From Bacteroidota bacterium (GTDB lineage: Bacteria > Bacteroidota > Bacteroidia > Bacteroidales > Tannerellaceae), in NCBI GenBank assembly GCA_023429375.1, contig JAEYVY010000016.1:124001-188000 (forward strand): a DNA stretch of 64,000 bases, in the 5' to 3' direction. Shown here piece by piece: positions 10,259 through 19,400 of the stretch (position 1 is the first letter of the stretch; each line of letters starts with the position of its first letter). Below the pieces are notes generated by a model. That model made no database searches and was not told the origin of the DNA. It saw only the letters and a program-made list of their open reading frames with translations. The position numbers and the translations under genes were made by a program.

Positions 10259-10356
10259 ATCCCTTATTTTTATTGTAAAACAATCCTTATGTAAAGTATA
10301 GATACAAAGTAGGTCTAAAAAAGAGTAAAAAAACGGTTAATTAGGTATAAAACTAA

Positions 10357-10391
10357 GAAAAAAATCCGCAAACCAGTTAGCGCTTGCGGAT
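10357..10391 (-). terminator. Intrinsic terminator overlapping the folA 3' end
   Basis: On the minus strand an 8-bp stem ATCCGCAA/TTGCGGAT (plus-strand arms 10364-10371 and 10384-10391) is followed by seven T residues. The folA stop codon lies in the loop, so the last codons of folA form one arm of the terminator. Confidence 0.75.
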
Positions 10392-10874
10392 ATAAGTTAT
10401 AAAGGTAAAAGGATAAACATGTTTATCATCTGCCTCACAGGTCTCTTTTTCGACTTCTTCCCAATCTGAGTCATTGATTGCCGGAAAAAACGTATCGGCC
10501 TCTTCAAAAGCATGATGGATACGAGTTATATAGAGCTTATCTGCCTGTTGAAGTGCTGCCTCATAAACAGCTGCACCTCCAATAATGAACACTTCATCCT
10601 CTCCTTCGCAAGCCTGAAGGGCTTTATCTAAAGAGTTCACCACCAAACAATCAGGTAAACTTAGATCTGCAGAATTGGATAAGACAATATTTTTCCTGTT
10701 AGGCAAAGCCCCGTTGGGCAGAGACTCATAAGTTTTCCGTCCCATTATCACGGTATGCCCACTGGTAATAGCCTTAAATCGCTTCAAATCCTTAGGAAGA
10801 TGGCAAAGCAATTGCTGCTTTTTGCCTATCGCCTGATTATCTGCTATGGCAACAATCAAAGAAAGAGTCGTCAT
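10377..10874 (-). CDS. folA: Dihydrofolate reductase
   Basis: A 165-residue cytoplasmic enzyme that reduces dihydrofolate to tetrahydrofolate with NADPH. Family marks: 'AIGKKQQLL' (residues 15-23), the substrate-site 'HLPKDLKRFK' (25-34) with acidic Asp29, 'GRKTYESLP' (45-53) and the NADPH-loop 'IIGGAAVYEAAL' (97-108). The position usually held by Trp before the LPxDL motif (E. coli Trp22) appears to be Cys24. It lies 12 bases downstream of thyA on the same strand, the classic thyA-folA pairing in which the dihydrofolate released by thymidylate synthase is recycled. Length is normal for the chromosomal enzyme. Confidence 0.96.
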   Translation of the reverse strand: MTTLSLIVAIADNQAIGKKQQLLCHLPKDLKRFKAITSGHTVIMGRKTYESLPNGALPNRKNIVLSNSADLSLPDCLVVNSLDKALQACEGEDEVFIIGGAAVYEAALQQADKLYITRIHHAFEEADTFFPAINDSDWEEVEKETCEADDKHVYPFTFITYIRKR

Positions 10875-10886
10875 ATCTAATTTGTT

Positions 10887-11681
10887 TTATACAGCTACTT
10901 CACCCTTGATATGCGGATGCGGGTCATAACCGGTTAGTTCAAAATCTTCAAATTTAAAATCAAAAATGCTCTTCACCTCCGGATTAATGAGCATTTGTGG
11001 CAAAGCACGAGGCTCACGTGTCATTTGCAGCTTTACCTGTTCCAGATGATTCAGGTAGATATGCGCATCACCCAGTGTATGAATAAACTCACCTGCCTTT
11101 AATCCCGTTACCTGGGCCATCATTTGCAGTAACAACGCATACGAAGCGATATTAAACGGAACACCAAGAAAGATATCAGCACTTCGTTGATACATCTGCA
11201 AGCTAAGCTTTCCATTCGCCACATAAAACTGGAAAAACATATGGCAGGGTGGCAAATTCATATTCTTCAAATCCCCCACATTCCATGCGTTGACAATGAT
11301 TCGTCTGGAGTCCGGATTATGTTTAATCTGATCAACCACCTCACTAATCTGATCGATGCTTCCGCCATTATAATCAGGCCATGAACGCCATTGATAGCCA
11401 TAGATATGGCCTAAATCGCCATTGGCATCAGCCCATTCATTCCAAATACGAACTCCATTATCTTGCAGATATTTCACATTCGTATCTCCATTCAGGAACC
11501 AAAGCAATTCATATATGATTGATTTCAGATGTAATTTCTTCGTAGTAAGCATAGGGAAACCTTCTTCCAGGTTAAAACGCATTTGATGTCCGAATACACT
11601 CAGCGTTCCTGTCCCTGTACGATCTTCCTTTCTTACGCCTTCCGTAAGCACACGGTCCAGTAATGACAAATATTGTTTCAT
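10887..11681 (-). CDS. thyA: Thymidylate synthase
   Basis: A 264-residue enzyme, exactly the usual length of the short bacterial ThyA. It methylates dUMP to dTMP using methylene-tetrahydrofolate. The catalytic Cys is residue 146 in 'LPPCHMFFQFY'. The phosphate-binding 'QRSADIFLGVPFNIASY' segment (165-181), the 'DSRRIIVNAWN' arginine motif (124-134) and the folate-binding C-terminus 'HIKGEVAV' are all intact. It is the first gene of the thyA-folA operon and has a full Bacteroidetes promoter (TTG, 20 bases, TACTTTTG) about 45 bases upstream of the start. Confidence 0.97.
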   Translation of the reverse strand: MKQYLSLLDRVLTEGVRKEDRTGTGTLSVFGHQMRFNLEEGFPMLTTKKLHLKSIIYELLWFLNGDTNVKYLQDNGVRIWNEWADANGDLGHIYGYQWRSWPDYNGGSIDQISEVVDQIKHNPDSRRIIVNAWNVGDLKNMNLPPCHMFFQFYVANGKLSLQMYQRSADIFLGVPFNIASYALLLQMMAQVTGLKAGEFIHTLGDAHIYLNHLEQVKLQMTREPRALPQMLINPEVKSIFDFKFEDFELTGYDPHPHIKGEVAV

Positions 11682-11726
11682 GCTTTTATTCTATACTAAA
11701 CACATTCAAAAAAGAATGAATGAACA

Positions 11727-11757
11727 CAAAAGTACAAAACTAGATTGTATATGGCAA
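11727..11757 (-). promoter_or_regulatory. thyA-folA promoter, Bacteroidetes -33/-7 type
   Basis: On the minus strand TTG (plus 11755-11757) is followed after 20 bases by TACTTTTG (plus 11727-11734), which fits the Bacteroidetes vegetative consensus. Transcription would start about 40 bases before the thyA ATG. Confidence 0.7.
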
Positions 11758-11829
11758 TTTTCGGGTCATTTTGCATGCCTTTTTTCAAGTCATCATCTCG
11801 ATGTTATTTTCTTTTGTTTTTCAACGATA

Positions 11830-11917
11830 AAAAAACATATCGAACGTTTTTAAAAATCATCGAGGTCTTTTTTAAAAACGTTCGATATGTTTTTTAAAAA
11901 CGTTCGGGATGTTTTTT
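11830..11917. repeat. 27-bp perfect inverted repeat plus direct copy
   Basis: Arms 11830-11856 and 11869-11895 are exact reverse complements (27 bp) around a 12-base spacer. The core is CGTTCGATATG between A and T runs. A third, direct copy with CGTTCGGGATG follows at once (11896-11917). Related cores recur near 42.9 kb. The hairpin could also act as a transcription stop, but its two-fold symmetry and recurrence suggest a dispersed repeat. Confidence 0.8.
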
Positions 11918-12005
11918 AGAACCTTATAGATATTGATTTTCAAGCCGTAAAACCCTCAGACCTCACATCGGGATGTGAAGTGTTTAAGAGGTGTCATTTA
12001 TGCAT

Positions 12006-12052
12006 AAAAAAACGAACGAACTTCCCTATCTGAGTGTAGGGAAATTCGTTCG
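12006..12052 (-). terminator. Intrinsic terminator of the PUL-A structural genes
   Basis: Plus-strand arms 12013-12020 (CGAACGAA) and 12045-12052 (TTCGTTCG) pair, extended by TTCCCTA/TAGGGAA after one mismatch, with an 8-base loop. On the minus strand the stem is followed by seven T residues, right after the gene that ends at 12076. Confidence 0.85.
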
Positions 12053-12075
12053 ATATTTTTCAGATTATATTACGA

Positions 12076-13047
12076 TTACTTCACAAATGGAGCTTTTAGC
12101 AAATAATCAGCACAACCTTTTACTCCTTCAAATTGAGTTCCTGTGGTTATACCTTCCAACTCAACGAAATAATCTTTAATACCATTAGCATACGCTTGTT
12201 TAAAGATATTTTCAAAGTTCATCATGCCGGATTGTCCTAAAACTTCCTTATCCTTGATATGTAATATACGAATACGATCAGCATACTTACGCATATAAGC
12301 TACCGGATCGTTCTGGCCCATTACCGTCCAATAAACATCCATTTCGAAGAACACCAATGATGGATCTGTCCGTTGAATAAAAGCATCGTAGATAACTTCC
12401 ATTCCTTTTGGTTGCTCGCGACCAAAGCCACGACGACCGAAGACCATGTCTGTTCCGCCAGGAACTACGCGTGCAAATTCCATGTCATGGTTGTGATATC
12501 CAAATGACAGACCAGCAGCTTTCGCTATTTCTCCTGCTTGGTTGAAAACTTCACAAACGATTGCTACTTCTTCAACATTACGAGTTGATGGTTGACCCGG
12601 TTGAATTAAATAAGTTACACCAATTTTTGCATGATCATCAGCAGCCTTTTTCCAAAAATCTGCAATCTCACCTTTATTAGATGCAGTATATTCACGTACA
12701 GGAGGGTTAACATGTGTACTTGTAATCTTCAATCCTGCATCTTCAGCCATTTTTTTGAATTCAACCATATCTACATTACCAATCTTGCCATCTCTATAGC
12801 CGGCAAGTTCGATTGTAGTATAGCCCATCTGTCCGATTTTCTTCAAACCTCCAGGTACATCTTCATACAGTTCACGTCCCAAAGAATAAATTTGTAAACC
12901 AATCTGCTTCTTTGCGGCTTGCGTGGCTGTTGTAGTTGCTGCATGTGAAGATGCATTAGCAACTCCTGCTTTCCCGGCTAATAGTCCACCTAGTGTCAGG
13001 AATGATGCTCCTTTAATAAAATCTCGTCTGTTTGTCATAGTATTCAA
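12076..13047 (-). CDS. Exported sugar-phosphate isomerase/epimerase-family TIM barrel (PUL-A)
   Basis: A 323-residue protein with a Tat-type leader ('NRRDFIKG' then a hydrophobic stretch ending near 'GVANAS') followed by an AP-endonuclease-2-like TIM barrel. Likely divalent-metal and active-site residues sit in 'YHNHD' (184-188), 'FEMDVYW' (234-240), 'HIKDKE' (263-268) and 'FVELEG' (284-289). The family includes hexose/inosose isomerases and, in Bacteroidetes, lyases acting on 3-keto-glycosides. It starts 16 bases after the Gfo/Idh gene and ends the PUL-A transcript at a strong terminator. Periplasmic pairing with the Gfo/Idh enzyme suggests sequential oxidation and elimination or isomerisation of an imported glycoside; this is inference. 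ATG 3 codons downstream (Met4) is an alternative start. Confidence 0.85.
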   Translation of the reverse strand: MNTMTNRRDFIKGASFLTLGGLLAGKAGVANASSHAATTTATQAAKKQIGLQIYSLGRELYEDVPGGLKKIGQMGYTTIELAGYRDGKIGNVDMVEFKKMAEDAGLKITSTHVNPPVREYTASNKGEIADFWKKAADDHAKIGVTYLIQPGQPSTRNVEEVAIVCEVFNQAGEIAKAAGLSFGYHNHDMEFARVVPGGTDMVFGRRGFGREQPKGMEVIYDAFIQRTDPSLVFFEMDVYWTVMGQNDPVAYMRKYADRIRILHIKDKEVLGQSGMMNFENIFKQAYANGIKDYFVELEGITTGTQFEGVKGCADYLLKAPFVK

Positions 13048-13063
13048 GTATTAAGTATATTAA

Positions 13064-14491
13064 TTATAGAGAGTACGGACGTCTATACTGATAGTAGTAT
13101 AAACGATGTGATGCCGCTTCTTTATCATTTTCGAAACTCAATGTAGCCGGATTCCACTTCACTGGTCTATTCAATTCACGAGAGATATTGGCAAGACAAC
13201 AAAGTGTATTTGTACTGCAACCAACTTCAACCGGTGCAATTGGATTTTCCCTTGAGCGAACGCAATCAACAAAGTTCTGCATATGAGGAGAACTAATTTC
13301 GAAAGCCAAGGCATTTTGTGGACGGTTTCTTTCATTCTGACGAGCTTGCTGTGCAGCAGTTTGTGCTCTTCTAGCTTCTCTTTCAGCAGCTGAAAGCGGA
13401 CGATTTCCTGCTAATTCAGCCGGCACTTTTGAAGGATCTGAACAAGCCAGGTAGCCACGTGCTACTTCAATCCAACCCTTAGTTCCAATAAATTTAATAC
13501 CTTGAGCCGAATCATTGTCATTCAAATAGGGTTGTTCGGTCATTACGATTCCATTTGCATACTTCATCGTAGCATAACTTGTACCATTATACCCTTTAGG
13601 GATATACTCAACAGGTCCCGAGCCATCCATACCAATTGCTGCTTGAGCAATATCAAACATGTGTGCACCCCAGTCAGCAGTATAGCCATTACCGGTTTCT
13701 TGATACCATCTCCATGCCCCCCAAAGTTTTTCGTTCACTTCAGGATTCAGAGAAATAGGTGGACACAAATCTGGATGATAATGAATTTTCGGATCGTTAA
13801 GAGGTCCCATCCATTGGTTCCAATTTAAGTTTGCGGGAACCTGCTCTTCAGGCAGATTGAGCGGAGTAGGTGGTTCACCTACTCTCGCATATATCTTTTC
13901 AATATGACCGATTGCTCCTGTTTGAACAAGTTCAATAGCCTTTTGAAACTCTTTACTTGAGCGTTGCTGACTTCCTACCTGAAGTACGCGCTTATTGCCT
14001 CTAACAGCTTTCACCATTTCTAGACCTTCAGTGATGGTATATGCCAATGGTTTCTGGCAATACACATCTTTACCTGCCTGGCAAGCATGGATAGTCATTA
14101 AAGCATGCCAATGGTCTGGCGTAACGACTTCTACTGCATCGATATCTTTTCGGTCAAGTAAGTCTTCATAAAACTCATAGGCATCACATCTTTCAGTCAT
14201 ACCTTTAGATTTTTGCCATTCGGCAACTCGCTTTTGGAAACGGGTTATCTTCATGCTGTCGACATCACAACAAGCAGCTACTTGAATACCGGGACACCCT
14301 GCGAATCCTCTAAAATCACTCAATGCTTGTCTTCCTAGTCCAATAAATCCAAGAACTACACGATCACTTGGAGCAATACGTACGCCATCTATCGCCCAGC
14401 TTGGAAGAATGGTTAGACCTGCTAACCCTAAAGCCGAATAGCCAAGGAATTGCCTTCTGCTAATTCCTTTATTCATATCTTCTTTTTTCAT
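13064..14491 (-). CDS. Exported Gfo/Idh/MocA oxidoreductase (PUL-A)
   Basis: About 475 residues. A Tat-like leader 'SRRQFLGYSALGLAG' (11-25) precedes a Rossmann fold with 'GFIGLGRQA' (48-56), then 'TPDHWHA' (124-130) and the family's catalytic-lysine motif, here 'CQKPLAY' (Q-K-P in place of the common E-K-P). The C-terminal half is the alpha/beta Gfo/Idh domain, ending in 'LYYYQYRRPYSL'. The family oxidises sugar hydroxyls using a tightly bound or free NAD(P). I chose the Met at 14491; the frame opens at 14506 and another Met at 14476 directly precedes the twin-arginine. It lies 50 bases after susD and 16 before the TIM-barrel gene, so all are probably co-transcribed. Confidence 0.88.
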   Translation of the reverse strand: MKKEDMNKGISRRQFLGYSALGLAGLTILPSWAIDGVRIAPSDRVVLGFIGLGRQALSDFRGFAGCPGIQVAACCDVDSMKITRFQKRVAEWQKSKGMTERCDAYEFYEDLLDRKDIDAVEVVTPDHWHALMTIHACQAGKDVYCQKPLAYTITEGLEMVKAVRGNKRVLQVGSQQRSSKEFQKAIELVQTGAIGHIEKIYARVGEPPTPLNLPEEQVPANLNWNQWMGPLNDPKIHYHPDLCPPISLNPEVNEKLWGAWRWYQETGNGYTADWGAHMFDIAQAAIGMDGSGPVEYIPKGYNGTSYATMKYANGIVMTEQPYLNDNDSAQGIKFIGTKGWIEVARGYLACSDPSKVPAELAGNRPLSAAEREARRAQTAAQQARQNERNRPQNALAFEISSPHMQNFVDCVRSRENPIAPVEVGCSTNTLCCLANISRELNRPVKWNPATLSFENDKEAASHRLYYYQYRRPYSL

Positions 14492-14541
14492 GATATTACA
14501 AAACAAGTAAATTTATTAATTCTTTTTATTAAATGTACTCT

Positions 14542-16389
14542 TTACTTCCAGTTTTCGCTCTGAACTAAAAGTCCATCCATTTTATTAATTTCATTAAGTG
14601 GAAGAGGCATGGTAGCCCATTTTGCATTATATACACTGTTTGCGTATTTACCTAATCCGCATTTTGTTTCGTATTTACAGAATTCAGTTAATTCTTCTGC
14701 AGCAATATTCCAGCGCACCAAATCATACCAACGATGTCCTTCAAGAGCCATTTCAATCTTACGTTCGAAACGTAATGCTTTTAATGCTTGCTCTTTAGTT
14801 GCAAATTGTGAATCTGGATATAAGCCAACGCGATAGTTAGCTGCAGCATCTGCTTTAAGTACACCGTTCACTTTATCTTCCAATACGTACGGAGAAGAGG
14901 TTGGCTGCATGGTTGCTGGGTCGGCTGCTTTTAAGTAACTATTAGCTGCACGTGCACGAACTTGGTTGACATATTGTGCGGCTCCTTGAGGATTACCTGT
15001 CTCAATCAAAGCTTCAGCATACCAAAGTAATAAATCAGCATAACGAATCAAATGGAAGTTCTTTGCACTTGAACCTGTGATAGTTGTAATTGACGTTTTA
15101 CCCTTGTCTGCTTTCTTCGGGATGTTCTTCTTGTTCAAATAGAAACCACCATTTGTTACTTCACGAATCCAACCATCAATAGTTGCAGGAACAGCCCAAT
15201 CCAAGAAAGGTGTATTAAAACGACCTGTTGAATAATCCAAACGAGGGTCTGTATATACTGTCAAATCGGTATGAGGAATATTATTAGCGTCTGGTAATGT
15301 CAATACAGGATCATTCTTATAACCTCCATCCAATTTTGGTAATCCATTAGCGTCAACGATATGAGAATTCACCAAATCATATGACGGTTGATAGAATCCC
15401 CAACCACCGGTACCAAGAGCTCCTGAGAAGCCGATATGAGAAGTACCATTGATACTACTAGTTTCAGCTACTGTACCAGTCACTGCCATTTGAATATCGA
15501 AAACAGACTCACCTGTCCAGTCACTTTGTCCAGCTGTATAAAGTTCTTCATAGGTGTTAGCTAAACGGAATTTTGTTCCATTATTATCTTTACCATTAGC
15601 CATGATTTCTTCCAATAAGCTCTTCACTTCTCCCCAACGGTTTTGTGTACCATTCTTTCCATTATAAGGTGATGATTGATACATTTTAACCTTAGCTAAA
15701 AATGCACCTGCAGCCCATTTATTGGCACGACCTTTTTCCACTGGCCATATATCAGGAAGATTATCATATGCATATTGGAAATCTTCGATAATCTTATCCC
15801 AGATAAAGATATAATTACCACTTTCATCTACATTGGAAACTTGAGGATTAACATTTTCCATCATGGCGATATCGTCAACATAAGGAACAGCTGCACCAAA
15901 TAGTTTAACGATTTCAAAATGCCAGAATGCACGGAAAAAACGAGCCTGAGCTATAGTTTCCGTATAGAAATCCTTACTTTGTCCGGATTCAGTAGTTAGT
16001 TGATCTTTAATGCTTCCGGCAACTTTAATTACATTATTAGCAAAGAATACACCGTTATAACATTTTCTCCATTTTACGTTCAGGTAGCTGTTGTCGGTCG
16101 TAAACTTATAAATCTCCAAACTTGTAAAGTCAGGCTGGTCGGTATAGTTAGATCCCTTATTTGCACTTCCGCCCATCACATCACCATAAGCATAGTTACT
16201 TAATGTGGCTTCAAAATAAGAGTTGTCATGCATTTTTGCATACATACCGGTTAACAACTGATCGATACCTACTTTGCTTTTGAAATCAGGTTCACTTAAT
16301 TTTCCTACCGGGTTTATCTCTAACAGGTCCGAACAAGAACCAAAAGAGAACAACGCAGTGACTAAAGAATATATAAATAGTTTTTTCAT
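14542..16389 (-). CDS. SusD/RagB-family nutrient-binding lipoprotein (PUL-A)
   Basis: A 615-residue surface lipoprotein: signal peptide with a lipobox ending 'SFGSC' (Cys19), then the SusD-like TPR-rich fold. The C-terminal family hallmark 'ALRFERKIEMALEGHRWYDLVRW' region (shown here in part) lies near residue 560, and 'RYADLLLWYAEALIETGN' near 440. SusD proteins form the lid of the SusC transporter and set ligand capture. The gene is 35 bases downstream of susC on the same strand. The ligand cannot be read from the sequence. Confidence 0.95.
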   Translation of the reverse strand: MKKLFIYSLVTALFSFGSCSDLLEINPVGKLSEPDFKSKVGIDQLLTGMYAKMHDNSYFEATLSNYAYGDVMGGSANKGSNYTDQPDFTSLEIYKFTTDNSYLNVKWRKCYNGVFFANNVIKVAGSIKDQLTTESGQSKDFYTETIAQARFFRAFWHFEIVKLFGAAVPYVDDIAMMENVNPQVSNVDESGNYIFIWDKIIEDFQYAYDNLPDIWPVEKGRANKWAAGAFLAKVKMYQSSPYNGKNGTQNRWGEVKSLLEEIMANGKDNNGTKFRLANTYEELYTAGQSDWTGESVFDIQMAVTGTVAETSSINGTSHIGFSGALGTGGWGFYQPSYDLVNSHIVDANGLPKLDGGYKNDPVLTLPDANNIPHTDLTVYTDPRLDYSTGRFNTPFLDWAVPATIDGWIREVTNGGFYLNKKNIPKKADKGKTSITTITGSSAKNFHLIRYADLLLWYAEALIETGNPQGAAQYVNQVRARAANSYLKAADPATMQPTSSPYVLEDKVNGVLKADAAANYRVGLYPDSQFATKEQALKALRFERKIEMALEGHRWYDLVRWNIAAEELTEFCKYETKCGLGKYANSVYNAKWATMPLPLNEINKMDGLLVQSENWK

Positions 16390-16424
16390 CTTGTTTGTAT
16401 TTTAATTGTATTACTAATGACTAA

Positions 16425-19400
16425 TTAAAACGATAGATTCAAGCCAATAATAAATTGACGAGGCATACCGTAAGAACCAAAGTCTGTTCCCATGTTACGG
16501 TCTTTTGAGTTTCCATCACTGTCAGTTCTTACTTGCGGATCCAAACCGGAGTAACCTGTCAAAGTAAATACATTTGAAATTTGTCCATATACGCGAACAC
16601 TCTCAATATTATATCTTTTCAATATTTTTTTTGGCAAAGTATAACCCAAAGTCAATGTTTGCATACGCAAGAATGATCCATCTTCAATATAGCTAGAGTT
16701 AGATTCGTTTGCTGCAATCGTACTTTCTCCACCTACAGTTGCCCATAATGGATAGATTCCGTTAGGATTTGATTCAGACCAAGAGTTGTCTCTACGATCT
16801 TTTGAATAAGTAGATTGTAATGATCCGTAATGTGTATAATATTTATACATAGCAAATATGTCATTTCCTAATGAGAAATACAGATATGTACCTAAGTCAA
16901 ATCCTTTCCAGCCTAAGCTAAGATTCAAACCTCCAGTCAAATCCGGATGTGGATTACCAATAAATGTACGGTCATTAGCATCAATCTTTCCGTCATTGTT
17001 AACGTCTTTTACTTTAAACTGACCAACAAATTGTTTTACATTATATCCTTCAGATGCAGAGTATGGTAATACATTCATTCCCAGATCATTCTTATATCCA
17101 GTAACATCTGCTTCACTCTTATAAATACCATCGATCAAATAGCCATGGAACATTCCGATAGGATAGCCCTCCATCAATACGTTCATGTTAGAGATTCTAG
17201 TTCCTTCAAAAATACCCGCCTTTGAACCGATTGAAATCAATTTATTCTTATAATGAGATAAATTCAATCCTACTGAATAATTAAAACCAGCTTTTTTATC
17301 TCTCCAAATAAGGTTTAAATCGACCCCTTTATTTTCCATATCACCGATGTTCACTTTAGGCTTTGTCATATTTCCTGCCAAAGCCGACCAGTTTGCATCG
17401 ATCAACATATCAGATGTTTTCTTGATAAAATAATCAAAGTTAATGTTCAAACGGCTGTTAAATACAGTCGCATCAAAGCCAGTATTAAGCATTTTGGCAG
17501 TTTCCCATTTTGCTTCAATATCACCTAAGTTTGTTACACCATATCCAGCAGCTACGTCAGAGTCTGATCCTAATATGCTATATAGGTAGGTATTACCTGT
17601 TCCATATTGGAATGCCCAGTTGTATGGGTCAATATTTGAGTTACCTGTTGTTCCGTAACCAACACGAATCTTAAGGTCATCTAGATACTGACGTGTTTTT
17701 TCCATAAATTTTTCATCAGACATACGCCATCCTAATGATACAGATGGGAATGTTCCCCAACGATTCTTTTCAGAGAATTTCGAAGAGGCATCACGACGTA
17801 CGGTTACAGTTGCCAAATACTTTCCTTGATAACTATAGTCAGCTCGCCCGAAAAGACCGAACATACCTACAGTACTACTCATATAACCTTCATTATACAT
17901 ATTGGCTGTAGCACCATTGTTTATAATCCATGTATTAGGATTGTTTTCGAATGGATAGTCGTAACGTCTAGCTAAAATACCACGACCCATACCTTCTTTG
18001 ATTGCTTCAGAACCAATCACTGCGTTAATGGTATGGTCATCATTAATAGTCTTAGAATAAGTTGCTGTATTTGTCCATTGATAACCAAAATTGTAACTAG
18101 CTTGCTCACTAAAGTTGTTTTGGCTAGCACCTTCTTTGTTTGTCATAATGGTACGCTTGCTCATCCAATAATCCCACATACCGTTTAGTCGAGCACTGAA
18201 TTGAGAACGAATCTTCAAATCTTTCATTGGGATAATCTCAGCATAGATAGCTGATTGCATACGGAAAAATCTGCGGCGGTTATCCTTTTCGTTATTTATT
18301 GTTTGAATAGCTGTATTAGCACGTCCTCCTTCTGGAGCTTGCGAACCGGCATAGTCACCTCCCACGTTATAGATAGGCACCCATGGTTGAATTGAATAAG
18401 TCTTACCAAAAGTATTATCGTCTCCTTGACGGCCTCTTTCACCTGAGTTTTCCATCAATGCCAAGTTAGTATTCTGACCAATATTAAACCAGCTATTTAC
18501 GAAGAAATTCGTATTGGCACGTAATGAGTAACGCCGGAACCAAGATTCCTTGATAGTTCCTTCACGATCCATGTAACCTAAGGAGAATGAATACGTGGCT
18601 TTCTTACCACCACCTACAACAGAGAGCTGATGGTCTTGAACAACACCGGTTTGCGTAGCTTCTTTAAACCAGTCAGTACCTTTACGTGCTTCTTCTTCAG
18701 AATAACCATCTTCCAACATTTGATAATAAGCTGAACGTGACCATGAATTAGAACCATTGTCTTTATATGATGCAACCCAGTTTTCAATACTTCCAAATTG
18801 AGAAATAACTTGTTCCTTAGATAAACCGGCTGGTTTAATAGCATAAGGCATGGTTAAATGACCGCTACCATCAGGGCCAATTGTACCAAACTGAGCATGT
18901 GTAGCTGTTTGTCCTCTATACTTCAGAAGATTTCTTTGTCCTTCTTCCTGAAACTCCATGGATTCCCATGCGTTAAGCAAGTCAAAGCCTTTACTTGCCA
19001 TCTTAGCAACACCATAATATCCATTGTAAGATACCTTAACTGAGTCGTCTTTCTTTCCTTGTTTTGTTGTAATAATGATAACACCATTCGCACCTTTAGC
19101 ACCATAGATAGCTGATGCTGCAGCATCCTTCAATATCTGCATACTTTCAATATCGTTAGGATTTACGGAACTGATATCTACTCCGGATACGCCATCAACA
19201 ATGATAAGTGGGTCTGCTCCATTTACTGAACCGATACCACGAATACGAATAGTAGTTTCACCTAATGGACCTCCTGCTGCTTGAACAAATACACCAGCAG
19301 CGCGTCCTTGTAATGCTTCAGCGAAGTTTGATACCGGAGTTTCTTTCAAGTCGTCAGTTGACACTACTGCTACTGAACCAGTAATGTCTTTTTTTGCTTG

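Larger units (their letters stand above)
11682..12075. other. Intergenic region between thyA and PUL-A
   Basis: These 394 bases hold no gene. They contain the thyA promoter, an AT-rich inverted and direct repeat cluster (11830-11917), a small hairpin around 11961-11980 (CTCACATC/GATGTGAA) and the terminator of the PUL-A gene that ends at 12076. Confidence 0.8.

Noticed and set aside
11830..11917. Possible CRISPR array in the repeat cluster near 11.8 kb
   Set aside because: Only three related units, two in inverted orientation, without spacers of uniform length and without cas genes nearby.
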